Source: Lachnospiraceae bacterium (GTDB taxonomy: Bacteria; Bacillota; Clostridia; Lachnospirales; Lachnospiraceae). From it: 62,098 nucleotides of DNA. A model generated the notes under the pieces. The model was not told the origin of the DNA. It ran no database searches and saw only the letters and a list, made by a program, of their open reading frames with translations. Position 1 is the first letter of the stretch. Each line of letters opens with the position of its first letter. Positions 53,376 to 61,957 of this stretch are shown piece after piece. Location of the stretch: the NCBI GenBank assembly GCA_022510545.1, contig JAFLTG010000006.1, positions 1 to 62,098 of the forward strand. Direction: 5' to 3'. The position numbers were made by a program, and so were the translations under genes.

Positions 53376-54257
53376 ATGGCATCTAAAGTATATTTTTCAA
53401 AAGAAATCTCACCTGAAAAAGTAGTTGAACTTTATAAACTCTTAAATATTGACTTATCCGGTCAAACGGCAGTCAAGCTTCATTCCGGAGAGGCGGGTAA
53501 CCAGAACTTTTTAAAACCCGAATTCTGGAAGCCTATTATTGAAACCGTAAGCGGTACCGTAGTTGAGTGTAACACCGCATATGACGGTGAGCGTAATACC
53601 ACCCCCAAGCATATGAAGCTTATGAAAAAACATGGCTGGGAGCAGTATTTTACCGTGGATCTGTTGGATGCGGAAGGACCGGATATGGTACTGCCTATTC
53701 CTGACGGTAAGGCTATTAAAGAGAACTATGTCGGAAAAAATATGGAAAACTATGATTCAATGCTGGTGCTTTCACATTTTAAAGGACATCCGATGGGCGG
53801 TTACGGCGGAGCTATCAAGCAGCTTTCCATCGGCTGTGCTTCAAGCGAGGGTAAGAGTTATATTCATTCCGCAGGCTATACCAAGGACCAGACAATAGTC
53901 TGGGATCATTGTGCCGAGCAAGATAAGTTTTTGGAAGCTATGGCTGACTCCGCATCCTCTGTAGTGAAGTTTTTTAACGGAAAAATTGCGTATATAAATG
54001 TTATGAAGAATCTCTCGGTTGACTGTGACTGCTGTGCGATTGCGGAAGACCCTTGTATGAAGGATATCGGTATCCTTGCGTCACTTGATCCTGTTGCAAT
54101 CGATCAGGCTTGCCTGGATCTGGTTTATGCCGCTAAGGATGATCCGGGACAGGCGCATTTCCTTGAGAGAGTGGAATCAAGACATGGGGTTCATACCATT
54201 GAGGCTGCAGCAGAGCTTGGCTTTGGCTCAAGAGAGTATGAACTTATTGAAGTATGA
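53376..54257 (+). CDS. DUF362 domain protein
   Basis: The 293-residue protein matches DUF362: AVKLHSGEAGNQNFL, YDGERNTTPKH, LVLSHFKGHPMGGYGGAIKQLSIGC (split by the conserved FKGH and GGAIKQLS motifs), and DPVAIDQACLDLV. The segment DCDCCAIAEDPC is Cys-rich and could bind metal, but a complete 4Fe-4S ferredoxin insertion, present in some relatives, is absent. Function unknown. AAAGGAG precedes the ATG. The stop overlaps plsC (ATGA). Confidence 0.88.
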   Translation: MASKVYFSKEISPEKVVELYKLLNIDLSGQTAVKLHSGEAGNQNFLKPEFWKPIIETVSGTVVECNTAYDGERNTTPKHMKLMKKHGWEQYFTVDLLDAEGPDMVLPIPDGKAIKENYVGKNMENYDSMLVLSHFKGHPMGGYGGAIKQLSIGCASSEGKSYIHSAGYTKDQTIVWDHCAEQDKFLEAMADSASSVVKFFNGKIAYINVMKNLSVDCDCCAIAEDPCMKDIGILASLDPVAIDQACLDLVYAAKDDPGQAHFLERVESRHGVHTIEAAAELGFGSREYELIEV

Positions 54258-54970
54258 GACGCATATTATTGATGGTGTTTCGGCTTTTTTTGAAGACACC
54301 ATACTACTTTTTTTGTATATGGAGATGCGGGAAAAAGGCGGATATAACTTTAGAAGAGTCTTATGCCTGTGTTAAAAAAGTGACAAAGGCGGCTAATAGA
54401 GCCGGAAGGGTTACAATAGAAGCACATGGATTGGAAAATATACCGGAAGAAAACGGTTTTATCTTTTTCCCTAATCATCAGGGAATGTTTGATGTGCTGG
54501 TATTTCTTGATTCCTGCCCTGTGCCCTTTTCCTTTGTCATCAAGAAAGAAGCAAGTAATGTGATACTTCTTAAGCAGATAATCGCGGCACTTAATGCGAT
54601 TCCTATTGACAGGAGCGACATTAAACAGTCGCTTAAGGTTATAAACCGGGTTGCTGATGAGGTTAAAAAAGGAAAGAACTTTTTAATCTTTGCTGAAGGA
54701 ACTCGCAGCAAGATGGGAAACAAACTGCTTGACTTTAAGGGAGGAACTTTTAAAAGTGCGCTTAAAGCTAAGTGCCCTATAGTGCCCTGTGCCCTTATTG
54801 ATTCTTTTAAACCCTTTGATGAAAAATCAATAAAACCTGTTACGGTAAAACTCATATATCTTAAACCTATGTATTATGAGGAATATGCCTCTATGAAAAC
54901 AAACGAAATTGCGGATGAAGTTAAGCGCAGAATCGAAGAGGCAATAGCGAGTCATACATCTGCTTATTAA
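54254..54970 (+). CDS. plsC: 1-acyl-sn-glycerol-3-phosphate acyltransferase
   Basis: The 238-residue protein has an N-terminal membrane segment, the NHQGMFD acceptor motif (NHxxxxD type), the FAEGTRS glycerol-phosphate-binding motif and VPCALI. PlsC adds the second acyl chain to make phosphatidic acid. Its start codon overlaps the DUF362 stop, so expression is coupled. Confidence 0.9.
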   Translation: MRRILLMVFRLFLKTPYYFFCIWRCGKKADITLEESYACVKKVTKAANRAGRVTIEAHGLENIPEENGFIFFPNHQGMFDVLVFLDSCPVPFSFVIKKEASNVILLKQIIAALNAIPIDRSDIKQSLKVINRVADEVKKGKNFLIFAEGTRSKMGNKLLDFKGGTFKSALKAKCPIVPCALIDSFKPFDEKSIKPVTVKLIYLKPMYYEEYASMKTNEIADEVKRRIEEAIASHTSAY

Positions 54971-54995
54971 GTATTTGATTTAGGGAGGATTGGAC

Positions 54996-57125
54996 ATGAA
55001 TGCTAAGCATCATATGCCTAAGCGCGGCGTTAAGCTGCAGCCATTGGATGAAATAGATGGATTCAAGGTACGTCCTGGATTTTACAGCAGGAACGGAGCG
55101 ACTGCAACGTCTAATGGGGTCAGTTTTACGATTCATTCCGTAGGAGCGACAAGCTGTACGCTGCTTTTGTTTCACCCAAGAGAAACAGAGCCTTATGCGA
55201 GACTTAAATTTCCGGAATCCTACCATATCGGAAATAATTATTCCATGCTGGTTTTTGGATTGAATATAGAGGAATTTGAATACGCATTTCAGATAGAAGG
55301 TCCTTATGATGAAGAAAAAGGTCTGCTTTTTGATAAAAATAATGTGCTTTTAGATCCATATGCAAGGGCGGTTACGGGGCAGAGAGAATGGGGAGAACGT
55401 CCTGAAGGCGGAAATGATTTTGTGTATCATGCCAGAGTAGTTGAAAACAACTTTGACTGGGGAAAATTAAAGCAAATAGAGAGACCCTTAGAGGACATGA
55501 TAATATATGAGATGCATGTCCGGGGCTTTACTAAGGATTCATCCTCCGGAGTAAGCGCAAAGGGTACATATGAGGGGCTTCGTCAGAAAATTCCGTATCT
55601 GAAAGATTTGGGAATCAATACGGTTGAGCTTATGCCGATTTTTGAATTCGATGAAATGGAAAGCGCCAGAATAGTAGACGGAGTGCAGTTATATAATTAC
55701 TGGGGCTATAACACTGTCTGCTTTTTTGCACCCAATACAGGCTATTCTTCGGTGGTGGAGCATAACCACGAAGGAGATGAACTGAAAGAGTTGATATATG
55801 AGTTAAAAGAAAACGGAATTGAGGTTATTCTTGATGTTGTATTCAACCATACGGCAGAGGGAAATGAAAATGGTCCGTGCTTTTCTTTTAAAGGTATTGA
55901 CAACAATGTTTACTATATTCTGACTCCGGACGGTAAATATTATAATTTCAGCGGCTGTGGTAATGTAATGAACTGCAACCATCCGATGACCCGCCGGTTC
56001 ATTATTGAGTGTCTGCAGTTCTGGGTTACGGAGTATCGTGTTGATGGTTTCCGTTTTGATCTTGCATCTATCCTTACACGCGACCAGAAGGGGGCGCCTA
56101 TGGCGGAACCTCCGATCATAGAGATAATAGCCCGCGATTCCATTCTGGGAAAAACTAAGCTGATTGCCGAAGCCTGGGATGCAGGCGGTCTGTATCAGGT
56201 TGGAAACTTCCCGACTTTTGGCAGATGGTCGGAGTGGAACGGAAGATACCGTGACGACCTGCGGCGCTTCTTAAAGGGGGATTCCGGTATGGCAGGAACT
56301 GCAATTGCAAGAATCACCGGTTCCCGTGATATGTACAGCCAGTTGGATCCGGGACATTGTGCGTCAGTCAATTTCCTGACCTGCCATGACGGTTTCACCC
56401 TTTATGACTTATATTCATACAATGTCAAGCACAATGAGAAAAACGGCTGGGGTAATACTGACGGAGATAACAACGGACACAGTTGGAACTGTGGTGTAGA
56501 AGGGGAGACAGATGATCCCGCGATAGAAAGTTTGAGACGTCGAATGGTCAAGAATGCCTTTGCCACACTTATGTGCAGCAGGGGACCGGCAATGTTCTTT
56601 GCCGGAGATGAATTCTGCAATACGCAGTTTGGAAACAACAATGCATATTGTCAGGATAACATAACTTCATGGCTGGATTGGAACAGACTGGATGAATACA
56701 GGGAGATACATGACTTTTTCCGCTATATGATTGCATTCAGGAAGAAACACCCTGTATTAAGAAAATCCACAGCACAGTCAGCAGCATCATTTCCTGAAAT
56801 AAGTATACACAACGGTTATCCCTGGAATAACGGAACCGATCACAATAGCAGACTCATCGGTATAATGTATGCCGGAAGAAATGAAGAGGATACCGAGGAT
56901 GATATTGTATTTTATGCAATGAATGCATACTGGGAGGTACTTCATATGCAGCTGCCGGAACTGCCTAACGGACTCCGGTGGAAGGTATGTGTGAATACTT
57001 TTATGGATTATGAAGACGGAAAAAACGTAGAAGAACATACGGAATTTAGCAACAATCATCTGGTGATTCCACCGCGGACAGCTGTGATATTTGTGGCGGA
57101 GAAGGCAGTTAATAAGATACTTTAA
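54996..57125 (+). CDS. GlgX/isoamylase-like glycogen debranching enzyme (GH13)
   Basis: The 709-residue protein has an N-terminal CBM48 domain (about residues 10-150; PGFYSRNGATATSNGVSFTI), a GH13 TIM barrel with VDGFRFDLAS (nucleophile Asp near 354), AEAWDAGG (acid/base Glu near 392) and TCHDGFTLYDL (transition-state Asp), and a C-terminal beta domain. It should hydrolyse alpha-1,6 branches of glycogen or limit dextrins. ATG 54996 is 8 bases after GGGAGG. No signal peptide, so it acts in the cytoplasm. Confidence 0.92.
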   Translation: MNAKHHMPKRGVKLQPLDEIDGFKVRPGFYSRNGATATSNGVSFTIHSVGATSCTLLLFHPRETEPYARLKFPESYHIGNNYSMLVFGLNIEEFEYAFQIEGPYDEEKGLLFDKNNVLLDPYARAVTGQREWGERPEGGNDFVYHARVVENNFDWGKLKQIERPLEDMIIYEMHVRGFTKDSSSGVSAKGTYEGLRQKIPYLKDLGINTVELMPIFEFDEMESARIVDGVQLYNYWGYNTVCFFAPNTGYSSVVEHNHEGDELKELIYELKENGIEVILDVVFNHTAEGNENGPCFSFKGIDNNVYYILTPDGKYYNFSGCGNVMNCNHPMTRRFIIECLQFWVTEYRVDGFRFDLASILTRDQKGAPMAEPPIIEIIARDSILGKTKLIAEAWDAGGLYQVGNFPTFGRWSEWNGRYRDDLRRFLKGDSGMAGTAIARITGSRDMYSQLDPGHCASVNFLTCHDGFTLYDLYSYNVKHNEKNGWGNTDGDNNGHSWNCGVEGETDDPAIESLRRRMVKNAFATLMCSRGPAMFFAGDEFCNTQFGNNNAYCQDNITSWLDWNRLDEYREIHDFFRYMIAFRKKHPVLRKSTAQSAASFPEISIHNGYPWNNGTDHNSRLIGIMYAGRNEEDTEDDIVFYAMNAYWEVLHMQLPELPNGLRWKVCVNTFMDYEDGKNVEEHTEFSNNHLVIPPRTAVIFVAEKAVNKIL

Positions 57126-57131
57126 ACGATA

Positions 57132-57173
57132 AAAAAATGTATCCCGGGGAATACTCCCTGAGATACATTTTTT
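57132..57173. terminator. bidirectional terminator after the debranching enzyme
   Basis: AAAAAATGTATC (57132-57143) pairs with GATACATTTTTT (57162-57173), with an inner GGGGA/TCCC pairing. A-rich and T-rich flanks suit both strands, so it can also end the small minus-strand gene that stops at 57213. Confidence 0.85.
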
Positions 57174-57212
57174 CATATGCTTTGCGGTAATTCTTATTCT
57201 TATGCCGTTATT

Positions 57213-57428
57213 CTAGCAATACTCCCGCATATTGATAAAATTGTAATAAGGAAGAGCGTTTCTGGTATATCCGCTTGTTAAGATGTGGATATTTTTTTGC
57301 TTACTTTCTTCCTTCTCACATGCCTCGTCAAGTACTTGTGCGAAAACTTTTCTTGGAGTATCTGACGGGTTCTGCTTGGACTGGTGTTTTTTCTCATCGG
57401 AATTAACCTTCTTAAGAGGCGGTATCAC
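57213..57428 (-). CDS. small protein of unknown function with abnormal start region
   Basis: The conservative reading starts at GTG 57428 and gives 71 residues, IPPLKKVNSDEKK near the N-terminus and TSGYTRNALPYYNFINMREYC at the C-terminus (first 20 as TSGYTRNALPYYNFINMREY). The frame remains open and protein-like upstream (YGYEALYKVQAV), to the region of a strong GGAGGG site at 57486-57481, but no ATG, GTG or TTG is in frame there; only ATA at 57470. An out-of-frame ATG at 57466 encodes 13 codons whose TGA overlaps the GTG. A sigma-D-like promoter and a terminator flank the gene, which argues that it is expressed. I do not know the family. Confidence 0.6.
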   Translation of the reverse strand: MIPPLKKVNSDEKKHQSKQNPSDTPRKVFAQVLDEACEKEESKQKNIHILTSGYTRNALPYYNFINMREYC

Positions 57429-57516
57429 CGAAACCGCTTGAACTTTATAAAGCGCCTCATATCCATATATTGCTTCTAATCCCTCCTTGGATCTACTTTG
57501 TTTAGTTCTATTATAT

Positions 57517-57543
57517 ATATCGGCACAAAATTGGTGTTATGTA
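57517..57543 (-). promoter_or_regulatory. sigma-D (flagellar)-like promoter of the small gene
   Basis: Minus strand TACA (57543-57540), exactly 15 bases, GCCGATAT (57524-57517). The known sigma-D/sigma-28 consensus is TAAA-N15-GCCGATAT, so 11 of 12 positions match. A TATAAT directly downstream (57515-57510) lacks a -35. Confidence 0.55.
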
Positions 57544-57601
57544 GACCTAATTTTAAAAAAATTTAATTTATTTTTTTGAAATTATATTCAATTCAAACTA
57601 T

Positions 57602-57628
57602 TAATAAATAATTTAATTCAGCCGATAC
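57602..57628 (+). promoter_or_regulatory. second sigma-D-like element, plus strand
   Basis: TAAT (57602-57605), 15 bases, GCCGATAC (57621-57628): 10 of 12 positions of TAAA-N15-GCCGATAT. It points toward the methyltransferase gene, about 220 bases away. Confidence 0.4.
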
Positions 57629-57710
57629 ATATTATTTATCGTTAACTACAATTTGAAATCAATTAGAGATGCCGATGTGACAGTGGAAGTTGATCAGATA
57701 GCCTAAGACA

Positions 57711-57742
57711 GGATTGTACAATCCCGCTTTTTAATGTATAAT
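57711..57742 (+). promoter_or_regulatory. sigma-A promoter with palindrome over the -35
   Basis: TTGTAC (57714-57719), 17-base spacer, TATAAT (57737-57742). The -35 lies inside a perfect 14-bp palindrome, GGATTGTACAATCC (57711-57724), which could be a repressor operator. Leader to the methyltransferase ATG is about 100 bases. Confidence 0.55.
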
Positions 57743-57760
57743 GAGCTTACAGTGAAAAAA

Positions 57761-57776
57761 GTGACACATGCGTCAC
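57761..57776. promoter_or_regulatory. operator-like palindrome
   Basis: GTGACACATGCGTCAC is a 16-bp palindrome with one mismatched pair, placed about 12 bases after the predicted transcription start. Its GTGA...TCAC arms recall Crp/Fnr-family sites, though the spacing (8 bases between GTGA and TCAC) is wider than the usual TGTGA-N6-TCACA. Confidence 0.45.
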
Positions 57777-57850
57777 AAAATGCATTGAAACTGATATGTA
57801 AAAATAACATTTAAATTAGTATGAAAATTGAAAAATTGTGTTAAGTTGAT

Positions 57851-59371
57851 ATGAATAATAAAAAAGATATGGATGAAAAAATAAAACTTCCGCAAGAATT
57901 TTTAAATAGGATGAAGAATCTTCTTGGAAAAGAATATGCAGAATTTATCTCGGGATATGAGAGGGAGCGTTTCTACGGTCTGCGGTATAATCCGTTTAAA
58001 TCCGGAAAAGAAGAGTTTATAAATAAAATGCCATTTGAACTTACGCCGGTAAAGTGGTGTGAGGAGGGATTTTATTATAATAAAAATGATAGCGATAAAG
58101 ATTTGTGTGAAAAAGATTCATATGAAATAAGTTATGTGCAGCCGGGAAAGCATGCATTTCATGAGGCCGGGGTCTATTACATACAGGAGCCGAGTGCGAT
58201 GTCGGTTGTAGAAGTGCTGGGGCCTGAACCCGGTGAGCGTATACTTGATCTGTGTGCGGCACCGGGGGGCAAGACTACACATATAGCAGGAAAGATGCTG
58301 GGAAAAGGTCTGCTTGTCACTAATGAGATTGTTACGGACAGGGCAAGAATATTGTCGCAAAATGTAGAGCGGATGGGTATAGCAAATGCGGTGGTTTGTA
58401 ATGAGACTCTTGAGAGAATGGCAGAATTTTTTCCGCTTTTCTTTGACAGGGTTTTGGTGGATGCTCCCTGTTCCGGAGAAGGAATGTTTCGCAAAGAAGA
58501 GATTGCAATAGATATGTGGAGTCCTGAAAACGTTACTATGTGTGCTGAAAGACAGCTTAAGATTTTAGAAAGTGCGGCCTTAATGGTAAAAGCGGGAGGC
58601 GTATTGGTCTATTCAACCTGTACTTTTTCACCTGAAGAAAATGAAGGTGTGATAAGTGCATTTTTACAGCATCATCAAGAGTTTGTGATAGAAGAATCCG
58701 CTTTGGAGAAATTCTTTTCACAGGGAGAGAAAAGCTGGATAGAGAATCCAGCCAAGAGTATAGAGCATACTATGCGCCTGTGGCCTCATAAGCTAGAAGG
58801 AGAGGGGCATTTTATAGCAAAGTTAAGAAAGGCTGATGGATTAAATCCCAAACCTGATTATAAATTAGAGTTAAAGAAGAATCTTAAGTCTAACGTTAAG
58901 TTAGGTTCTAAGTCATCACATAATAGTAGACAGACAAAAGATGATGCCATAAAGTTGTGCATGGATTTTCTGGATAAGGAGCTTGGACTTTCTAAGGAAC
59001 TTAGAGAGGGACTTGAACAAAGCGGCAGTCTGACTCTGTTTGGCGAGCAGATTTATCTTGTGCCTGCAGAGATGATAACTTTACAGGGTATTAAAGTAAT
59101 AAGACCCGGACTTCATATTGGCACTAATAAGAAGAATAGGTTTGAGCCCTCTCATGCGCTGGCGCTGTTTTTATCTCCTGATGAGGTTGGGAATCATTAT
59201 GCAATGACGGATGAGGAGACTGAGAAGTATCTTAGGGGAGAGACCTTTGCCTGCGACGGAAGTTTAAAAGGCTGGACGCTGCTTACGACAGGAGGCTGCT
59301 CCATCGGTTTTGGGAAGGCCGGGGGAGGACAGATGAAGAATCATTATCCTAAGGGATTGAGGAAAAGTTGA
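57851..59371 (+). CDS. RsmF/NSUN-type rRNA (cytosine-C5) methyltransferase
   Basis: The 506-residue protein has the RsmF N-terminal segment, the SAM-binding motif LDLCAAPGGKTTHIA (about residues 134-148), DAPCSGEGMFRK with one conserved Cys, and STCTFSPEENE with the catalytic Cys. The C-terminal 150 residues contain the pseudouridine-synthase-like/PUA-like RsmF region. It methylates cytosine in 16S rRNA. Residues about 330-360 are a Lys/Ser/Asn-rich linker. Only a weak ribosome binding site precedes the ATG. Confidence 0.9.
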   Translation: MNNKKDMDEKIKLPQEFLNRMKNLLGKEYAEFISGYERERFYGLRYNPFKSGKEEFINKMPFELTPVKWCEEGFYYNKNDSDKDLCEKDSYEISYVQPGKHAFHEAGVYYIQEPSAMSVVEVLGPEPGERILDLCAAPGGKTTHIAGKMLGKGLLVTNEIVTDRARILSQNVERMGIANAVVCNETLERMAEFFPLFFDRVLVDAPCSGEGMFRKEEIAIDMWSPENVTMCAERQLKILESAALMVKAGGVLVYSTCTFSPEENEGVISAFLQHHQEFVIEESALEKFFSQGEKSWIENPAKSIEHTMRLWPHKLEGEGHFIAKLRKADGLNPKPDYKLELKKNLKSNVKLGSKSSHNSRQTKDDAIKLCMDFLDKELGLSKELREGLEQSGSLTLFGEQIYLVPAEMITLQGIKVIRPGLHIGTNKKNRFEPSHALALFLSPDEVGNHYAMTDEETEKYLRGETFACDGSLKGWTLLTTGGCSIGFGKAGGGQMKNHYPKGLRKS

Positions 59372-59396
59372 TATAACAGATGTTGGAGGAAGTAAA

Positions 59397-61463
59397 ATGG
59401 AAATACGACGCTCAATGGAAGAAGACTTTCATAAGATTATGGAAATATATGAATATGCCAGACATTTTATGGCAGAACATGGAAATCCTAATCAATGGGG
59501 ACCTACAAACTGGCCGCCGGAAGAATTGATTCATTCCGATATTGCAAATGGCAACAGTTATGTATGTATTTATGAAGGTAAGATTGTCGGTACATTCTTC
59601 TTTACTCAAGGCATAGAGCCTACTTACAACATAATAGAAGATGGTGAATGGTTAGATAACAGCCCTTACGGAGTGATTCATCGACTTGCCGGAGACGGAA
59701 CGGTAAAAGGAATTGGAAGCTTTTGTATTGAATGGGCATTTAAGCAATGCGGTCACTTGCGTATGGATACACATGGCGACAATCGGGTGATGCAGAATCT
59801 ACTGAAAAAAAGCGGTTTTGTTCACTGTGGAACAATATATGTGGAAGAGGATTGTTATCCAAGGCTGGCATACGAAAGAACATCCTGCAATGTGCCAAAA
59901 TGGTTAAAAGATGCAGTGTTTTACGAAATATATCCACAGTCTTTCAAGGACTCAAACGGAGACGGAATCGGTGATTTCAACGGAATTATTGAAAAACTGG
60001 ATTACATCAAGAGTCTTGGCTGTAATGCTATCTGGATGAATCCCTGCTTTGATTCCCCGTTTAAGGATGCTGGCTATGATGTGCGGGATTATAAGAAGAC
60101 AGCTTCAAGATACGGAAGCAATGAAGATTTAATTCGCTTATTTGAAGAGGTACATAAAAGGGATATGCATATCTTGTTAGATTTGGTTCCCGGACACACC
60201 TCGGAAGAACATGAATGGTTTAAGCAAAGTTCTAAACTTGAGAAGAATGAGTATTCTGAGCGTTACATATGGACTGATGACTGGTTTCATGCACCTCAGG
60301 GGTTAAACTATGTTGCAGGAGAAAGCCCGAGAAACGGAGTTTATGTACTTAATTTTTTCAAGTGCCAGCCTGCACTTAATTATGGTTTTTTCAATCCTAC
60401 GGAAAGCTGGCAGAAAAGTATAAATGATCCGGCCTGTGCAGCTACAAGGGAGGCAATCAAGGATATTATGCGTTTCTGGCTGGATGCGGGATGTGACGGT
60501 TTCCGTGTGGATATGGCTGATTCTTTGGTTAAGAAAGATGATGAGAAGAAGAGTGGAACAAGTCTGGTATGGAAAGATATAAGAAAGATGCTTGATGAAT
60601 CCTATCCTGAAGCTGCACTTGTATCTGAGTGGAATATGCCGCAATTTGCTATTCCGGCCGGTTTTCATATGGATTTTTGTCTGGATTGGGAAGGCAGTGG
60701 ATATAATCTGCTGCTCAGAAATCTCAAAAATGGCAGGAATAACAGCTTTTTTAGTAAGGATAGCGACAGGAGCATACGGGATTTCTTGGATGAGTATATG
60801 GAAAAGTATGAGAAAATCAAGCATCAGGGCAGTTACAGCCTGATCACCGGAAATCACGATACGACACGCGTGTCATATTTTTTGAATGAGAGAGAGCTTA
60901 AGCTGGCTTATGCCTTTTTGTTTACAATGCCCGGAAATCCTTTTATATATTATGGGGATGAAATCGGTATGCGTTATCTGAACCTGCCGTCCAAAGAGGG
61001 CGGTTATACCAGAACCGGTTCCCGTACGCCTATGCAGTGGGATGAAACTGAGAATCATGGTTTTTCCAAGGCGGCTGCCGGGGATTTATACCTGCCTGTG
61101 GATGATGCCGGTGATGCGCCTACCGTGGCCGCGCAGGAGAAGGATCTGGATTCGCTGTTAAATACGGTAAAAGCTTTGCTGGCAATACGAAATGAATATG
61201 ATGCACTTAAGGAAAATGACAATCTTGAGATTGTCTATGCTAAGAAAGATAAGAGAGCCTTTGCCTATAGGCGTGGAAGTCTCATAATGTTGTGCAATCC
61301 GGCGGGGGAGGAAGCTGTAATTAGTAGAGATGATATTGGTGAGATTATTGAGGATATGGATAAGAAAGTATACGAAATAGGGAGTATAAAATATCGGAAT
61401 AATGAATATATTTTGAGTGGGCAGTCGTTTGGAATATTTGTACTCAAAAGGGCACTTATCTAA
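59397..61463 (+). CDS. fusion of GNAT acetyltransferase and GH13 alpha-glucosidase
   Basis: The 688-residue protein joins two complete domains. Residues 1-160 are a GNAT domain (MEIRRSMEEDFHKIMEIYEY; GTVKGIGSFCIEWAF; HGDNRVMQNLLKKSGF). Residues about 163-688 are GH13 (WLKDAVFYEIYPQSFKDSNG, then NPCFDSPFKDAGYDV, CDGFRVDMAD with nucleophile Asp near 371, VSEWN with Glu near 411, TGNHDTTR), of the oligo-1,6-glucosidase/trehalulose hydrolase type, with a C-terminal beta domain. No stop or frame change lies between them. GGAGG precedes the ATG. Whether the GNAT part acts on a sugar or on an amine is unknown. Confidence 0.88.
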   Translation: MEIRRSMEEDFHKIMEIYEYARHFMAEHGNPNQWGPTNWPPEELIHSDIANGNSYVCIYEGKIVGTFFFTQGIEPTYNIIEDGEWLDNSPYGVIHRLAGDGTVKGIGSFCIEWAFKQCGHLRMDTHGDNRVMQNLLKKSGFVHCGTIYVEEDCYPRLAYERTSCNVPKWLKDAVFYEIYPQSFKDSNGDGIGDFNGIIEKLDYIKSLGCNAIWMNPCFDSPFKDAGYDVRDYKKTASRYGSNEDLIRLFEEVHKRDMHILLDLVPGHTSEEHEWFKQSSKLEKNEYSERYIWTDDWFHAPQGLNYVAGESPRNGVYVLNFFKCQPALNYGFFNPTESWQKSINDPACAATREAIKDIMRFWLDAGCDGFRVDMADSLVKKDDEKKSGTSLVWKDIRKMLDESYPEAALVSEWNMPQFAIPAGFHMDFCLDWEGSGYNLLLRNLKNGRNNSFFSKDSDRSIRDFLDEYMEKYEKIKHQGSYSLITGNHDTTRVSYFLNERELKLAYAFLFTMPGNPFIYYGDEIGMRYLNLPSKEGGYTRTGSRTPMQWDETENHGFSKAAAGDLYLPVDDAGDAPTVAAQEKDLDSLLNTVKALLAIRNEYDALKENDNLEIVYAKKDKRAFAYRRGSLIMLCNPAGEEAVISRDDIGEIIEDMDKKVYEIGSIKYRNNEYILSGQSFGIFVLKRALI

Positions 61464-61492
61464 CCGGAGGTACTTGTTATTAAGTGCCTTTA
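61446..61492. terminator. bidirectional terminator shared by two gene ends
   Basis: AAAAGGGCACTTA (61446-61458) pairs with TAAGTGCCTTT (61481-61491), one bulged G. Each arm codes for the end of one of the two convergent genes (the fusion protein and the HxlR regulator). Confidence 0.7.
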
Positions 61493-61818
61493 GCTTTTAA
61501 TGCCTTGTAATTTTCGCCCCAGGCTTGCATAGAGGCAAGAATCGGACGCATAGATTCGCCCAACTCCGATAAAGCATATTCAACTCTTGGAGGAACTTCA
61601 GGATAAACGGTTCTGGTAATAATTCCGTCTGCTTCCATGGAACGCAGACTGTCAGTCAGTACCTTTTGGCTGATTCCATCTAAATTTTTCTGCAATTCAT
61701 TAAAACGCCATGGGCGCACAAGCAGATTTCGCATAATCAGCAGTTTCCATTTATTCCCTATAAGCTGTACGGTAGTTGCAACAGGGCATTCCGGTATCAG
61801 TTCTGCTTTTGTTTTCAT
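61480..61818 (-). CDS. HxlR-family winged-helix regulator
   Basis: The 112-residue protein has the HxlR signatures CPVATTVQLIGNKWKLLIMRNLL, RPWRFNELQKNLDGISQKVL with the recognition helix, and YPEVPPRVEYALSELG. The Cys at residue 11 corresponds to the redox- or electrophile-sensing Cys of YodB/HypR relatives. GGAGG precedes the ATG. It is divergent from the truncated gene at the window end and probably controls it and itself. Confidence 0.93.
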   Translation of the reverse strand: MKTKAELIPECPVATTVQLIGNKWKLLIMRNLLVRPWRFNELQKNLDGISQKVLTDSLRSMEADGIITRTVYPEVPPRVEYALSELGESMRPILASMQAWGENYKALKAKGT

Positions 61819-61858
61819 AGCAAACCTCCATTACTTCAAAAAAGAATGTTACATTCAA

Positions 61859-61887
61859 ATTATACTGTAATGCCATGAAAAATTCAA
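61859..61887 (-). promoter_or_regulatory. promoter of the HxlR gene with operator-like repeat
   Basis: Minus strand TTGAAT (61887-61882), 17-base spacer, TATAAT (61864-61859). GTTACA (61848-61853) and TGTAAT (61866-61871) on the plus strand form an inverted repeat around the -10, suggesting autoregulation. Confidence 0.65.
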
Positions 61888-61957
61888 TAAAAGTTGTATT
61901 ATTTTTTGTGGTAGGTTAAAAGCCTATGCCGCTACAATGGTTACATAAATATTAACA

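Larger units (their letters stand above)
57429..57850. other. regulatory intergenic region
   Basis: This AT-rich stretch of about 420 bases has no further convincing gene beyond the possible N-terminal extension of the minus-strand small protein. It holds divergent GCCGATA-type promoter elements, a sigma-A-like promoter and two palindromes, listed separately. Confidence 0.6.
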
